From: Deltaproteobacteria bacterium
GTDB lineage: Bacteria; Desulfobacterota; Binatia; Binatales; Binataceae
Assembly (NCBI GenBank): GCA_021831785.1
Contig: JAKBMB010000011.1
Coordinates: forward strand, 317,491-381,490
Reading direction: 5' to 3'
Length of the DNA: 64,000 bases
Shown here in pieces: positions 37,645 to 47,500 of this stretch. Made by a program: the position numbers and the translations under genes. The notes under the pieces are model-generated. The model did not search any database, was not told the DNA's origin, and saw only the letters and a program-made list of their open reading frames with translations. The first letter of the stretch is position 1; every line of letters starts with the position of its first letter.

Positions 37645-38979
37645 TCACTCGTCCGAAGCTAACCCGACCTGGCCGCGGTAGGTCAGCAGCACGATTACTC
37701 CGGCGCTGGCTACCGCAACCGCCAAAATTTGGAGTCCGCCATTAAAGCTGTGCGTCAGCTCCTTGAGAAACCCCATCAACAAGGGGCCAAAGAAGCCGCC
37801 CGCGTTGCCCAGTGAATTGATCAGCGCGATGCCTCCGGCGGCCGCCGTGCCGCGCAAGAACTCCGGCGGCATCGACCAGAACGGGCCGAACGTCGCCCAC
37901 AATCCCGCCGCCGCCAGTGACAGAGCGAGAAGCGCAGCCACCGGGCCCTTCGCCCGCGCCGAGAGCACAAGTCCGGCCGTGCCGACAAACGCGGAAAGCG
38001 CAAGATGCCATCGTCGCTCGCCGCTGCGGTCCGAGGAGATCCCCACCACCACCATCGCAACCGCCGCGCATAGATAAGGAAGCGCCGAAATAAACCCGAT
38101 CTCGAGGTTGGTAAACGTTCCCAGCCCCTTGACAATCTGCGGCAGCCAAAACGCCACTCCGTATATGGTGACGACGATACAAAAGTAGATGGCGCCCATG
38201 GTCCAGACCCGCGCGCTAGCAAGCCCCTCGCTCAAGCTGTGGCGGTGGGCGCCGGCGGTTTCCTTATACTCGCGATGGAGCAGCGCCATAAGCGACTCGC
38301 GCTCGCGCTCGGAGAGCCAGGTGGCCTCGGCCGGACCGTCCGGCAGATAGTAAAGCACGACGAACCCGAGTATCACCGACGGGATTCCTTCGAGCATAAA
38401 CAGCCATTGCCAACCGGATAGCCCCAATATCCCGTGCATTCCCAAAATCGCCCCGCACAACGGGCCCGCGACAAGGCCGGCAAGGGCCGTTGCGGTTAAG
38501 AACAGCGCGCTTGCCCGCGCCCGCTCGCGCCGCGGAAACCAGTACGTCAGGTAAAAGATAATGCCGGGAAAGAAGCCCGCTTCGGCCGCCCCCAGCAATA
38601 GGCGCAGCACGTAAAAACTGCGTGCCCCTTGCACGTACATCGTAGCCGAGGATATGACGCCCCAGGAGATCATTATTCGCGCTATCCAGCGCCTGGCGCC
38701 CACGCGCTCAAGTATCAGGTTGCTCGGGACTTCGCAGGCTATGTAACCGACGAAGAAAAGTCCCGAGCCTAGGCCGAAGGCGACCGGCGCGAGGCCCAAC
38801 TCGTGGTTCATCTGCAGCGCGGCAAAACTTACGTTGATGCGGTCGAGATAGTTCGCGATGTAAAGGGCAAATAAAAAAGGCAGCAGCCTGACGCGCGCCT
38901 TGGCAAGCGCGGCCTGCGCCGCTGCCTCGACGCCCGGCGCAAAAATACTCTCCGGCGCTGTCTCCGACTTAGGAGCCAT
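37645..38979 (-). CDS. MFS transporter, ACS family, copy 2
   Basis: About 444 residues, closely similar to the preceding MFS protein over its whole length (for example both contain FGPFWSMPPEFLRGTAAAGGIALINS-type and LSGWQWLFxLEGIPSVILGxVVLYYLPDGPAEATWLSERER segments). The twelve-helix layout and NYLDRINVSFA motif indicate the same ACS family. ATG 38979 follows GGGGGGA. The pair arose by tandem duplication; substrates are unknown, probably organic acids. Confidence 0.92.
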   Translation of the reverse strand: MAPKSETAPESIFAPGVEAAAQAALAKARVRLLPFLFALYIANYLDRINVSFAALQMNHELGLAPVAFGLGSGLFFVGYIACEVPSNLILERVGARRWIARIMISWGVISSATMYVQGARSFYVLRLLLGAAEAGFFPGIIFYLTYWFPRRERARASALFLTATALAGLVAGPLCGAILGMHGILGLSGWQWLFMLEGIPSVILGFVVLYYLPDGPAEATWLSERERESLMALLHREYKETAGAHRHSLSEGLASARVWTMGAIYFCIVVTIYGVAFWLPQIVKGLGTFTNLEIGFISALPYLCAAVAMVVVGISSDRSGERRWHLALSAFVGTAGLVLSARAKGPVAALLALSLAAAGLWATFGPFWSMPPEFLRGTAAAGGIALINSLGNAGGFFGPLLMGFLKELTHSFNGGLQILAVAVASAGVIVLLTYRGQVGLASDE

Positions 38980-39697
38980 GCGGCATTCCCCCCTCGTTGC
39001 GCGCAACAGTCTAGCCGTTATGGCCGATCAAAAACCAGAGCGGCGCGGCTCGCCCTCATCCGCTTTATGATTTGCGCTCGCGCGCAGGGCTGCGGCCGCA
39101 ACCGGCGAGCGCGGGATGGCCTGCATCTAGGATGTCGGCCAAGCGATCGGCGAACTTAAGGCGCTCGACGCTGACTCTCTTTTTAGGGCAGCGAAGAGGC
39201 CACGCCGGAGCAGGCCAAATGAATCTGGATAGTACGGATTTAGCCTCAAAGGCTCTTTCGGACCCGAAACACCCCCGAGTGCCGTTCAGATACGCCGGCA
39301 CCTACTGAGGACCGCGCAATATAGTGACAGGCACACTCTCAGCCTGTCCCACCCCCTTCCTAACCTTCCCCCGCACACCCGGGGAAGGAACCAGAATAGG
39401 GCCCTTCGCCGCGTCGCGGGGGAAGGCCGGCAAGGAGGGCGCGGCCTTGCCCGCGCAGCGAGCACAAAGCCAGCCTCACGACTCAGCGCCATCTCAATAT
39501 TTTGCAATCCTCAATAGGTAAAAAAATCGATGGCGAAAGCCTGGACCGAAGGTCAGGCGCTTTTGCCTCCTAAGTTCAGGCGCGCCATAGCCGAATTTTG
39601 CGTGGAGCGGTGCGCTGGCGGGTTGACTTGGTAAGCGCGAAGCCATGAGATCGCCTAAGAACTCGTCGCGCAGACCCGGCGCGAGTGCGCAAGCCTG
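38980..39697. other. Intergenic region between MFS gene and polX, with repeat element
   Basis: The family A element at 39305-39514 occupies the centre. The flanks (38980-39303 and 39517-39697) show no convincing gene or terminator. Confidence 0.5.
39305..39514 (+). repeat. Miniature inverted-repeat element, family A copy 2
   Basis: A 210-bp element flanked by TA (39303-39304 and 39515-39516). The left end reads CTGAGGACCGCGCAATATAG and the right end, reverse-complemented, TTGAGGATTGCAAAATATTG, matching the termini of the 12602-12699 element. The interior contains an imperfect palindrome built from CTTCCCCCGC and GCGGGGGAAGG, related to sequence at 29690-29725. Confidence 0.78.
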
Positions 39698-41404
39698 ATG
39701 CAGAATCAACAGATCGCAGACATCCTCGACGAAATCGCCGAGATGCTGGAGATAAGCGAGGGCAACTTTTTTCGCGTGCGCGCCTATCGCAACGCTGCGC
39801 GAACGGTGCGCGATTGCTCAACCCAACTCTCCGAGATGAGTCCGGAGGCCATCCGCGAGTTACCCGGGATCGGCGAGGACCTCGCGGGCAAGCTAGAGAC
39901 CCTGGTCAAGACCGGGGAGCTTGGGCTGCATCGCGAGTTGTCGCGCAAGGTTTCTACCGGGCTGGTCGAGCTGCTGCGGCTTCCCGGGCTCGGTCCGAAA
40001 CGCGTGCGGGCGCTCCATGAAAAGCTTGGCGTTCGCGACCCGGCTACCCTTAGAGCAGCCCTGGAATCGGGCGCGGTGGCCAAGCTCGAAGGTTTTGGCG
40101 CGAAGCTTCAGCAGCGCCTGCTTCAACACCTGGCCGTGCTGGAGGCCAAACCCGCCAAGCGGCTGCGCTACGTCGACGCGGAGCCAATCGTCGAACAACT
40201 GTTCACCCATATGCGTTCAAGCCGCGCGGTCTCGCGCCTTGAGATGGTCGGGAGCTTTCGCCGCAAGAAGGAAACCGTCGGTGATCTCGACGTGATAGCG
40301 GTGTCGAGCAGGAGCTCGGCAGTGACCGACCGCCTGCTTTCTTTCCCCGCCGTTGCCGAGGTTCTGGCCCGGGGCGAGAGCAAGACCTCGGTTGTGCTGA
40401 ACAATCACCTCCAGGTCGATCTACGCGTGTTCGCGCCCAAGAGCTACGGCGCGGCGATGGTATACTTCACCGGCTCGCAGGCCCACTGCGTGCACCTCAG
40501 GCGAATTGCGCAGCATCAAGGGCTCCTGCTCAACGAGTACGGCCTCTACCGCGGCGGCAAAGCCGTCGCCGGCAAGGACGAGGAACAAATCTATGCGGCG
40601 CTGGGCATGGGATGGATCGCGCCCGAGCTGCGCGAAGACCGCGGCGAGATCGAAGCCGCCCAGGCGGGCAAGCTGCCGAAGCTTATCGAACGCGATGACC
40701 TGCGCGGCGATCTGCATTCGCACACCACATGGACTGACGGCCGCGCCACGCTGGAGGAGATGGCCGGCGCCGCGCGCGACCGCGGATTGGAATATCTCGC
40801 GGTAACCGACCATTCCCGTCGGCTCGCGATGGCGCACGGCCTCGACCCGCACCGCCTGCGCGAGCAATGGCGCGAGATCGAGCAGGTCGAGGCGCGTGTG
40901 GGGAAAATCAAGCTGCTGCGCGGGATCGAGGTCGATATCCTCGAGGACGGCAGCCTCGACCTGCCGGACGAGACGCTCGCCGAGCTCGATTGGGTGGTCG
41001 CATCGGTTCATTACAAGCTCGACCAGGGCGCCAAGTTGATGACTAAGCGGCTAATCAGAGCAATTCGCAATCCCCACGTGGACGTTATCGGTCATCCCAG
41101 CACAAGACTCATCAATCATCGCGAGCCGAGCAACTTCGACTTCGGCGAAATTCTGCGCGCGGCGCGCGAAGAAGGATGCGCGCTGGAGATCAATTCTCAG
41201 CCCGATCGTCTCGATTTGAACGACACCGCGTGTCTGGCCGCCAAGCAGGCCAAGGTCCGATTGGTGGTCTCCTCCGACGCCCATCATCCGCGAGATTTCG
41301 CCGTTCTTGAGTACGGCGTGAACCAGGCGCGTCGCGGATGGGTTGAACCGGCGGATGTGCTTAACACGCGGCCGCTAAAGCAGTTTTTGTCGCTGCGCCG
41401 CTAA
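39698..41404 (+). CDS. polX: DNA polymerase/3'-5' exonuclease PolX
   Basis: 568 residues, a complete bacterial PolX for base-excision gap filling. The N-terminal helix-hairpin-helix motifs are LPGIGEDLAGKLETL and LPGLGPKRVRALHEKLG. The polymerase palm has VGSFRRKKETVGDLDVIAVS and VDLRVFAPKSYGAAMVYFTGS with metal-binding aspartates. The C-terminal PHP exonuclease has DLRGDLHSHTTWTDG, LAVTDHSRR, RGIEVDIL, DVIGHPSTR and SSDAHHP. All catalytic motifs appear intact. Confidence 0.96.
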   Translation: MQNQQIADILDEIAEMLEISEGNFFRVRAYRNAARTVRDCSTQLSEMSPEAIRELPGIGEDLAGKLETLVKTGELGLHRELSRKVSTGLVELLRLPGLGPKRVRALHEKLGVRDPATLRAALESGAVAKLEGFGAKLQQRLLQHLAVLEAKPAKRLRYVDAEPIVEQLFTHMRSSRAVSRLEMVGSFRRKKETVGDLDVIAVSSRSSAVTDRLLSFPAVAEVLARGESKTSVVLNNHLQVDLRVFAPKSYGAAMVYFTGSQAHCVHLRRIAQHQGLLLNEYGLYRGGKAVAGKDEEQIYAALGMGWIAPELREDRGEIEAAQAGKLPKLIERDDLRGDLHSHTTWTDGRATLEEMAGAARDRGLEYLAVTDHSRRLAMAHGLDPHRLREQWREIEQVEARVGKIKLLRGIEVDILEDGSLDLPDETLAELDWVVASVHYKLDQGAKLMTKRLIRAIRNPHVDVIGHPSTRLINHREPSNFDFGEILRAAREEGCALEINSQPDRLDLNDTACLAAKQAKVRLVVSSDAHHPRDFAVLEYGVNQARRGWVEPADVLNTRPLKQFLSLRR

Positions 41405-41798
41405 ACCGTCAAGACCACACGCGCCCGCGGCGCGTGTCAACCGCCGCGGGCACCGTTCGTCTGAAAGGAACCGGGTATAAGCGCAGGGTCTTGTTTTGCC
41501 AGCCTCGCGGGCGGCGCTGTTGCGCTTCGGCAGTGCTCCGCGTAACGATGGGCAGCGGCCCGCGCGACGACCGATGGGTGCGATGCGGCCCTTTCGCGCT
41601 ATAGCCACGCGCTTTGTGTTCACTTGCGCACGGCTGCATGAGCTTGCGCCAACCGGGCGCATCGGTAGCGGAGGTTAGTGCCCGCGCGATACTAGGCCGC
41701 CACATCGCCGATCGCGCATCGGCGTGGCGGCGGCTAAAACGCGTCCTTGACAGATAGTTGTCTAGACAAACAACGTAAAACAAGGAGAAGCGCTAGAC
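41405..41798. other. Intergenic region upstream of the anchored protein gene
   Basis: No gene is supported. The segment TTGACAGATAGTTGTCTAGACAAACAACG around 41748-41775 contains the inverted repeat GTTGTCTAGACAAAC, whose core TTGTC-TA-GACAA may be an operator or promoter part for the gene at 41799. Confidence 0.45.
41752..41775 (+). promoter_or_regulatory. Small inverted repeat upstream of 41799 gene
   Basis: The palindrome GTTTGTCTAGACAACT-like centre (read here as TTGTCTAGACAA) lies 25-40 bases before the GTG start and just upstream of the AAGGAG ribosome site. Its position suits an operator. The regulator is unknown. Confidence 0.4.
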
Positions 41799-42563
41799 GT
41801 GTCACGCGCGCGACTCGCTCTTGACCCCGCGGCGCTCGGTCACCTCAGACCGAGTCAGACAACGCGGAGGTTTGTCAGAATTTTATTTGTGATCGTCCTT
41901 GTGACGGTCGGTCTTGCGCTTCCGAGCATACCCCCGACAGGTCGGTCGGTGCTGATCTGGATTCAGCGCCAGGCCATCAAACTGACCGCGACACCCGACA
42001 ACTGGCGTGAAGAGCAGCCACCCGGCAAAGCCCAGGCTAACAGCAGCGCCGCGGCCGTTGCCAAAAAGTCGACCGGCAACGTGTCGCCGTCGGGCAGCGA
42101 GAGCGCGAAGGGATGCCGCGGAGAAGAGGATGTGCTCGCGACGATTCCTCGTCGCGAGCACTACCAAGTGCTCACGGAGTGCATAACCGTTGTGGGTACT
42201 GTGCGGTCCGAGCCCCATAGCGACCCCGATGGAGTCCAGTTCGATTTTGTCGTCGAGCCGCGCGATTCGCACTTGTTTGCCGCCGAAGGGAGCGAGGTAG
42301 AGACAGGTCAATCACACCAGACGGTAAACCCCGTCATCGGACTGGGGCTAATCGTGCCCGCGGACCTACCCGGATGCAAACCGGGGGAAGTAATCAAACG
42401 AGGCCACGCGGAGCCAGGAAATGTCGGTATTTGCAGCGGACTGGATGTAGTCGTGCCACCGCCCGGCACAAAGGTCGAAATCACCGGAGCCTTTGTGTTC
42501 GACCGCGAAAACAAACTTCACGTCATTTGCCCAGTGTGGTCTATTACGCCTATTCCCGATTGA
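41799..42563 (+). CDS. Membrane-anchored protein of unknown function
   Basis: 254 residues. One N-terminal transmembrane segment (FVRILFVIVLVTVGLALPSI), a Ser/Ala/Lys-rich linker, then a C-terminal domain from about residue 115 (REHYQVLTECITVVGTV...HFDFVVEP-like...VPADLPGC...CSGLDVVVPPPGTKVEITGAFVFDRENKLHVICPVWSI). The C-terminal pattern recalls small OB-fold-like domains found in many uncharacterised bacterial proteins. The GTG start has AAGGAG about ten bases upstream, which supports real translation. Function unknown; it faces outward if the helix is a signal anchor. Confidence 0.7.
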   Translation: MSRARLALDPAALGHLRPSQTTRRFVRILFVIVLVTVGLALPSIPPTGRSVLIWIQRQAIKLTATPDNWREEQPPGKAQANSSAAAVAKKSTGNVSPSGSESAKGCRGEEDVLATIPRREHYQVLTECITVVGTVRSEPHSDPDGVQFDFVVEPRDSHLFAAEGSEVETGQSHQTVNPVIGLGLIVPADLPGCKPGEVIKRGHAEPGNVGICSGLDVVVPPPGTKVEITGAFVFDRENKLHVICPVWSITPIPD

Positions 42564-43044
42564 ACGAAGGACCGCCGGGCCGGGCGGAACACAGGGGCGT
42601 AAAGACGCAATTGCCGCGCGTTCCGGACGAGCAAAGCGCCGACCTGGGTCTCGCTGAGATCTCCCGAAGGCGCTGGATTGTCACAGCCCAGCCGACCGGA
42701 TTCGCGGCGAGGCACGAACGCGGCGCGACTCGCTCGGCTGATTGCGGCACGGCGCGTTGCGACGCGCGCTGCCCATGGCAGCATTAGCAAACACGTCGTT
42801 CTTAGGTATGATTACGGTAGAGTCTTAACCTTGAACCGGGCGAAGGTGACCAGCGGCCGCAGGCTGCGCTAGCCAGGGTTGACAGCAGATGCAAACCCTT
42901 GGCGGATGGAGAAGGGGAACGACCGGCATCATGTCACCAACGGCGCCAAAAACCGCGTCCGGTAAGAAAATGACCCCGCAAGACATAATGATAGCCGGAC
43001 AGGAATCGCTCCACGAGGATCGGAGGGAGAAACCAGAATGCAAG
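42564..43044. other. Intergenic region upstream of cusB
   Basis: The cusB frame is open back to 42889, but without signal-peptide-like features. The probable start is 43045. No other gene is seen. A copper-responsive operator was looked for and not found. Confidence 0.45.
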
Positions 43045-44535
43045 ATGACGAAGGTCGCCTCCCGCCTCACCCCAATTTTAATTTTTGCGCTCGCTGTCAG
43101 CTCCCTCAATCTGGGGACTTCATCGTCTTCGGCGGCTGACCAGCCCGTCGCCTCCTCGCAGAGCGCGCCCAAGCTTGCACCGATCGAGCTCTCGCCGCGC
43201 CGCCGCCAGCTCATCGGGGTAACCCTGGCAAAGGCCGAGGAAAAAGACCTGACCGATCTGATCGAAACGACCGGTCTGGTCGAGCCGGACGAGCAACTCG
43301 AAGGTTACGTGCAGACCCGCTTTGCCGGCTGGATCCGGCAGGTCCTGGTCAACCAGACCTACCAATACGTGCGCAAAGGCGAGCCGTTGCTCACGATTTA
43401 CAGCCCCGAGTTAGCGAGCGCCGAGAACGAATATCTGCTCGCCCTGCGCACCGCCGGGCGGACAGCGGATAGCCGCGTCGAGGGGGTGGCCGGCGGAGCT
43501 AAGTCACTGGCCGACGCAGCGCTGACGCGGCTTAAGCTGTTCGATGTATCGCCGCGCGAGGTCTCCCGTCTCAGGCACGAACGCACCGCGGTGGATACGG
43601 TCGAGATCGACTCACCGATGACCGGCTACGTGGTCGATCGGGCGGCGCTGCCCAACATGTACGTGCAGCCGCAGACGCGGCTTTATTCCATCTCGAACCT
43701 CTCCACGGTATGGGCTTACGCCGCCGTATTTCAAAACCAGCTCGGCGAAATTAAGGTAGGCGACCCGGTTTCGGTTACGGTTGACGCCTATCCCGGCCGC
43801 ACCTTCGACGGCCGCGTCGACTTCATCTGGCAGGCTATCGACCCGACCACCCGCACGGCCAAGGTGCGATGCGCTTTCGCCAACCGCCAAGGACTGCTCA
43901 AGCTCGGAATGTACGTCAATATGACACTCAAACCACGCCTTGGCCGAGCGCTGGTCATCCCAGATTCCGGCGTCTTGCGGACGGGAACTCATAACATAGT
44001 CTTTATCGATCGCGGCAACGGCTATCTGGAGCCTTCGGAGGCGGAGTTGGGTCCCCACGTCGGACACGATTTCGTGGTGCGTAAGGGTCTTCGCCCGGGC
44101 GACCTGATCGTGAGCTCGGCGAATTTCCTGATCGACTCCGAGAGCCAGTTGCAGGCGGCGCTGGGCACCTTCGTACCTCCTCCGCCTGGAGCCAGCGCGG
44201 CGGCAAATGCGCCCTCAGGCAGCATAGAGCTGACAACGCAGCCCAACCCGCCGCGTAAGGGCGGTGACGAGGTGTTCGTGACCGTCCGCGATTCTTCGGG
44301 CAGGCCGCTCGCAGACGCTAAAGTTACGGTAGTCTTTTTTATGCCCGCGATGCCGGCGATGGGGATGTCGGCGATGCGTGTGCAGGCTGATGCGAAGCCC
44401 ACCGGGAAAGGAACTTACGCCGTCACGGTTAGTCTTGACAGCGGCGGAACCTGGAACGTCACCGTAATCGCCACGCGGGCAGGCAAGCAGATCGCTATCC
44501 TTCAGCGCAGCATCTCGGCCAGCGGCGGAATGTAG
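43045..44535 (+). CDS. cusB: CusB-like periplasmic adaptor of RND copper/silver efflux
   Basis: About 496 residues. A Sec signal (LTPILIFALAVSSLNLGTSSSSAA) leads into a membrane-fusion protein: IETTGLVEPDEQLEGYVQTRFAGWIRQVLVNQTYQYVRKGEPLLTIYSPEL, SPMTGYVV, and YSISNLSTVWAYAAVFQNQLGEIKVGDPV. The last 100 residues (ELTTQPNPPRKGGDEVFVTVRDSSGRPLADAKVTVVFFMPAMPAMGMSAM) form an extra FixH/YtkA-like beta domain with a methionine-rich loop that may bind copper. The lipoyl-type hairpin lacks the canonical N-terminal three-Met cluster seen in E. coli CusB. Directly followed by cusA. Confidence 0.9.
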   Translation: MTKVASRLTPILIFALAVSSLNLGTSSSSAADQPVASSQSAPKLAPIELSPRRRQLIGVTLAKAEEKDLTDLIETTGLVEPDEQLEGYVQTRFAGWIRQVLVNQTYQYVRKGEPLLTIYSPELASAENEYLLALRTAGRTADSRVEGVAGGAKSLADAALTRLKLFDVSPREVSRLRHERTAVDTVEIDSPMTGYVVDRAALPNMYVQPQTRLYSISNLSTVWAYAAVFQNQLGEIKVGDPVSVTVDAYPGRTFDGRVDFIWQAIDPTTRTAKVRCAFANRQGLLKLGMYVNMTLKPRLGRALVIPDSGVLRTGTHNIVFIDRGNGYLEPSEAELGPHVGHDFVVRKGLRPGDLIVSSANFLIDSESQLQAALGTFVPPPPGASAAANAPSGSIELTTQPNPPRKGGDEVFVTVRDSSGRPLADAKVTVVFFMPAMPAMGMSAMRVQADAKPTGKGTYAVTVSLDSGGTWNVTVIATRAGKQIAILQRSISASGGM

Positions 44536-44575
44536 GCAACAGCGCCGTGACCGGCAAAATAAAGCCGAGCGCGCC

Positions 44576-47500
44576 GTGATTAACAAGACGATCGACTGGT
44601 GCAACGGCAACCGCTTCCTGGTTGCGCTCTTTGTCGCCGCGATTGTAGCCTGGGGGGCTTGGTCGCTGAGCCGCATCGAGCTCGACGCGCTGCCGGACAT
44701 CTCCGACGTGCAAGTGATCATTCACACCCAATGGATGGGCGAGCCGCCGGGCATCATCGAAGATCAGGTGAGCTATCCGATCGTGACGACGATGTTGGCG
44801 GCGCCGCGGGTCAAGGCGGTGCGCGCTCAGACCATGTTCAACGACTCCTATGTCTTCGTGGTATTTCGCGACGGCACCGACCTCTACTGGGCGCGCAGCC
44901 GGGTCCTCGAATACATGCAGCAGCTCGAAGGACTACTGCCGCCCGGCGTGCATCCTGTGATCGGTCCTGACGCAACAGGTGCGGGATGGGTCTACGAGTA
45001 CGTACTGCTCGACAAGAGCCACAACTTGAGTCTGGCCGACCTCAATACCCTCCAGGACTGGTACGTCCGATATCAACTTGAGACCGTGCCCGGCGTAGCC
45101 GAAGTCGCCAGCATCGGGGGACTCGTCAAACAATACCAGGTCAAGGCCGACCCCAATCGGCTGCTCGCCCTGCATATCCCGCTACAGACCGTGGTTGACA
45201 AGATTCGCGACAGCAACAACGAGGTCGGCGGCCGGGTGCTTGAGATGACCGGCGCCGACTATCTCGTCCGCGGCCCGGGCTACATCCGAACCCTCGAAGA
45301 TCTGGGGAACGTGCCGGTTGGAAGCCGCAACGGCATCCCCATTCTCGTCCGCGATCTGGGAGTCGTGAGCTTCGGCCCGGACCTGCGCGAGGGCGTCGCC
45401 GAGTGGGGCGGCGAAGGTGAGACCGTGGGCGGGATTGTCGTGATGCGCTACGGCGAAAACGCGCTCAAGGTGATCGACCGCATCAAGGCAAAATTAGTCG
45501 AGCTCAAGAAAAGCCTCCCTCCAGGCGTCGAAATATTGTCCGGCTACGACCGTTCCGGCTTGATCTCCGCGTCAATCGACACTCTGAAGCGCGACCTCAT
45601 CGAAGAGGCAATAATCGTAAGTCTCGTAATAGTCCTCTTTCTGTTTCACTTCCGCTCGGCGCTGATTCCCATCCTTACCATTCCGCTCGCCCTGATCGCG
45701 ACGTTCATCCCCATGTACTACTTTCATGTGAGCTCGAACATCATGTCGCTCGGGGGCTTCGCGCTGGCGATCGGCGTACTGATCGATGCGTCGATCGTTA
45801 TGGTCGAGAACGGCTACCGGCACCTCGCTGAACGCGCCATGGGCGGCCGAACTCTTACGCGCGACGAGCATCAAAGAATCGTGCTGAGCGCGGCCAAGCA
45901 GGTTGGGCGCCCGCTTTTTTACTCGCTGCTCATTATTGTACTTTCCTTTCTGCCGGTCTTCCTGCTCGAGGCGCAAGAAGGCCGCATGTTCAGCCCCTTG
46001 GCTTACACCAAGACCTTCGCTATCACTTTTTCCTCGCTGCTCGCGATAACCATCGTTCCAATACTTATGGTCTTTCTGGTGCGGGCAAAAAGATACCGCC
46101 CGGAAGCGCAAAACCCGGTGGCGTATTTCTTCCAATGGCTCTATTTGCCGATCATTCGATGGTGTCTGCGCCATCGGAGCGTGCCGATAGCCGCCGGCCT
46201 GCTGTTTCTGGCGGTCACCTTCCCGCTGGCCTTTCGAATCGGCAGCCAGTTCATGCCGCCTTTATACGAAGGCTCGATGCTCTATATGCCGACTGCGCTG
46301 CCCGGGATCTCGATCACTTCGGCTAGCCACCTGCTGCAACAACAGGACGCGGTGCTCAAGACCTTCCCCGAGGTCGAGACGGTCTTTGGCACAGTCGGCC
46401 GCTCGAACAGCGCGACCGACAATGCTCCTTTAGACATGTACGACACGACGGTGATGCTCAAGCCGCGCAGCGAATGGCCAGCGGGCATGACCTACGACCG
46501 GTTGCTTCAGGAGATGGACGCGAAGCTCCAGTTTCCCGGTCTTTCCAACACCTGGACGATGCCGGTGGAAAACCGACTCGACATGGAGCTCACCGGAATT
46601 AAGACGCCCGTTGGGCTTAAGCTCCAGGGACCGAACCTTAGCGAGTTGCAGAGAATCGGTTCTCAGATCGAGGAGATTCTTTCCAGCGTGCCAGGAACGC
46701 GCAGCGTGTATGCCGAGCGCGTCGCGCAGGGCTTTTACGTCAACGTCACCACCAACCGCGCGCAAGCCGCGCGCTACGGACTGACGGTCGGCGACGTGCA
46801 GCGCATGGCGACCTCCGGCATGGGCGGCGAAAATATTGCGACCACGATCGACGGCCGCAATCGCTTCCCCATCAACGTGCGGTATCTGCGCGACTACCGC
46901 GATGATCCCGAGGCGCTGCGCCGGATGCTGGTCATGACCCCGAGCGGCGCCCAGATTCCGCTTGGCGAGGTCGCCGGCATTACGCTGAGCCCGGGGCCTT
47001 CGATGGTCCGCGATGAAGATGGCCAGCTCACCGCCTACGTATTTATCGATCTCGCCGGCAGTGACTACGGAGGTTACGTGGCGCGCGCCCAAGAGACGCT
47101 CGATGCAAAGCTCCATATGCCGGCGGGCTACAGCCTCAGGTGGTCAGGCGAATACGAGTTCGAGCTACGCGCAAAGAGGCGATTAACGCTAATCATTCCA
47201 GCCGTCTTCGGGGCGATCTTCGTGCTGCTCTACATGTTATTCAAATCCGTCCCGGAAACGCTGATCCTGCTGTTTCCCTGCGCTTTTGCGCTTACCGGCG
47301 GCCTCCTATTACAATACCTGATGGGCTTCAACTTCAGCGTTGCGGTCGCGGTCGGCTACATGAGCCTGTTCGGCATCGCGGTCGAGACCGGCGTGGTGAT
47401 GATTATCTTCCTCGATGAAGCGCTAGATCTACACCTCGCCAAAGGTCCAGTCGATCACGACGATATTGAAGCTGCCACGATAGAAGGCGCCGTGCACCGG

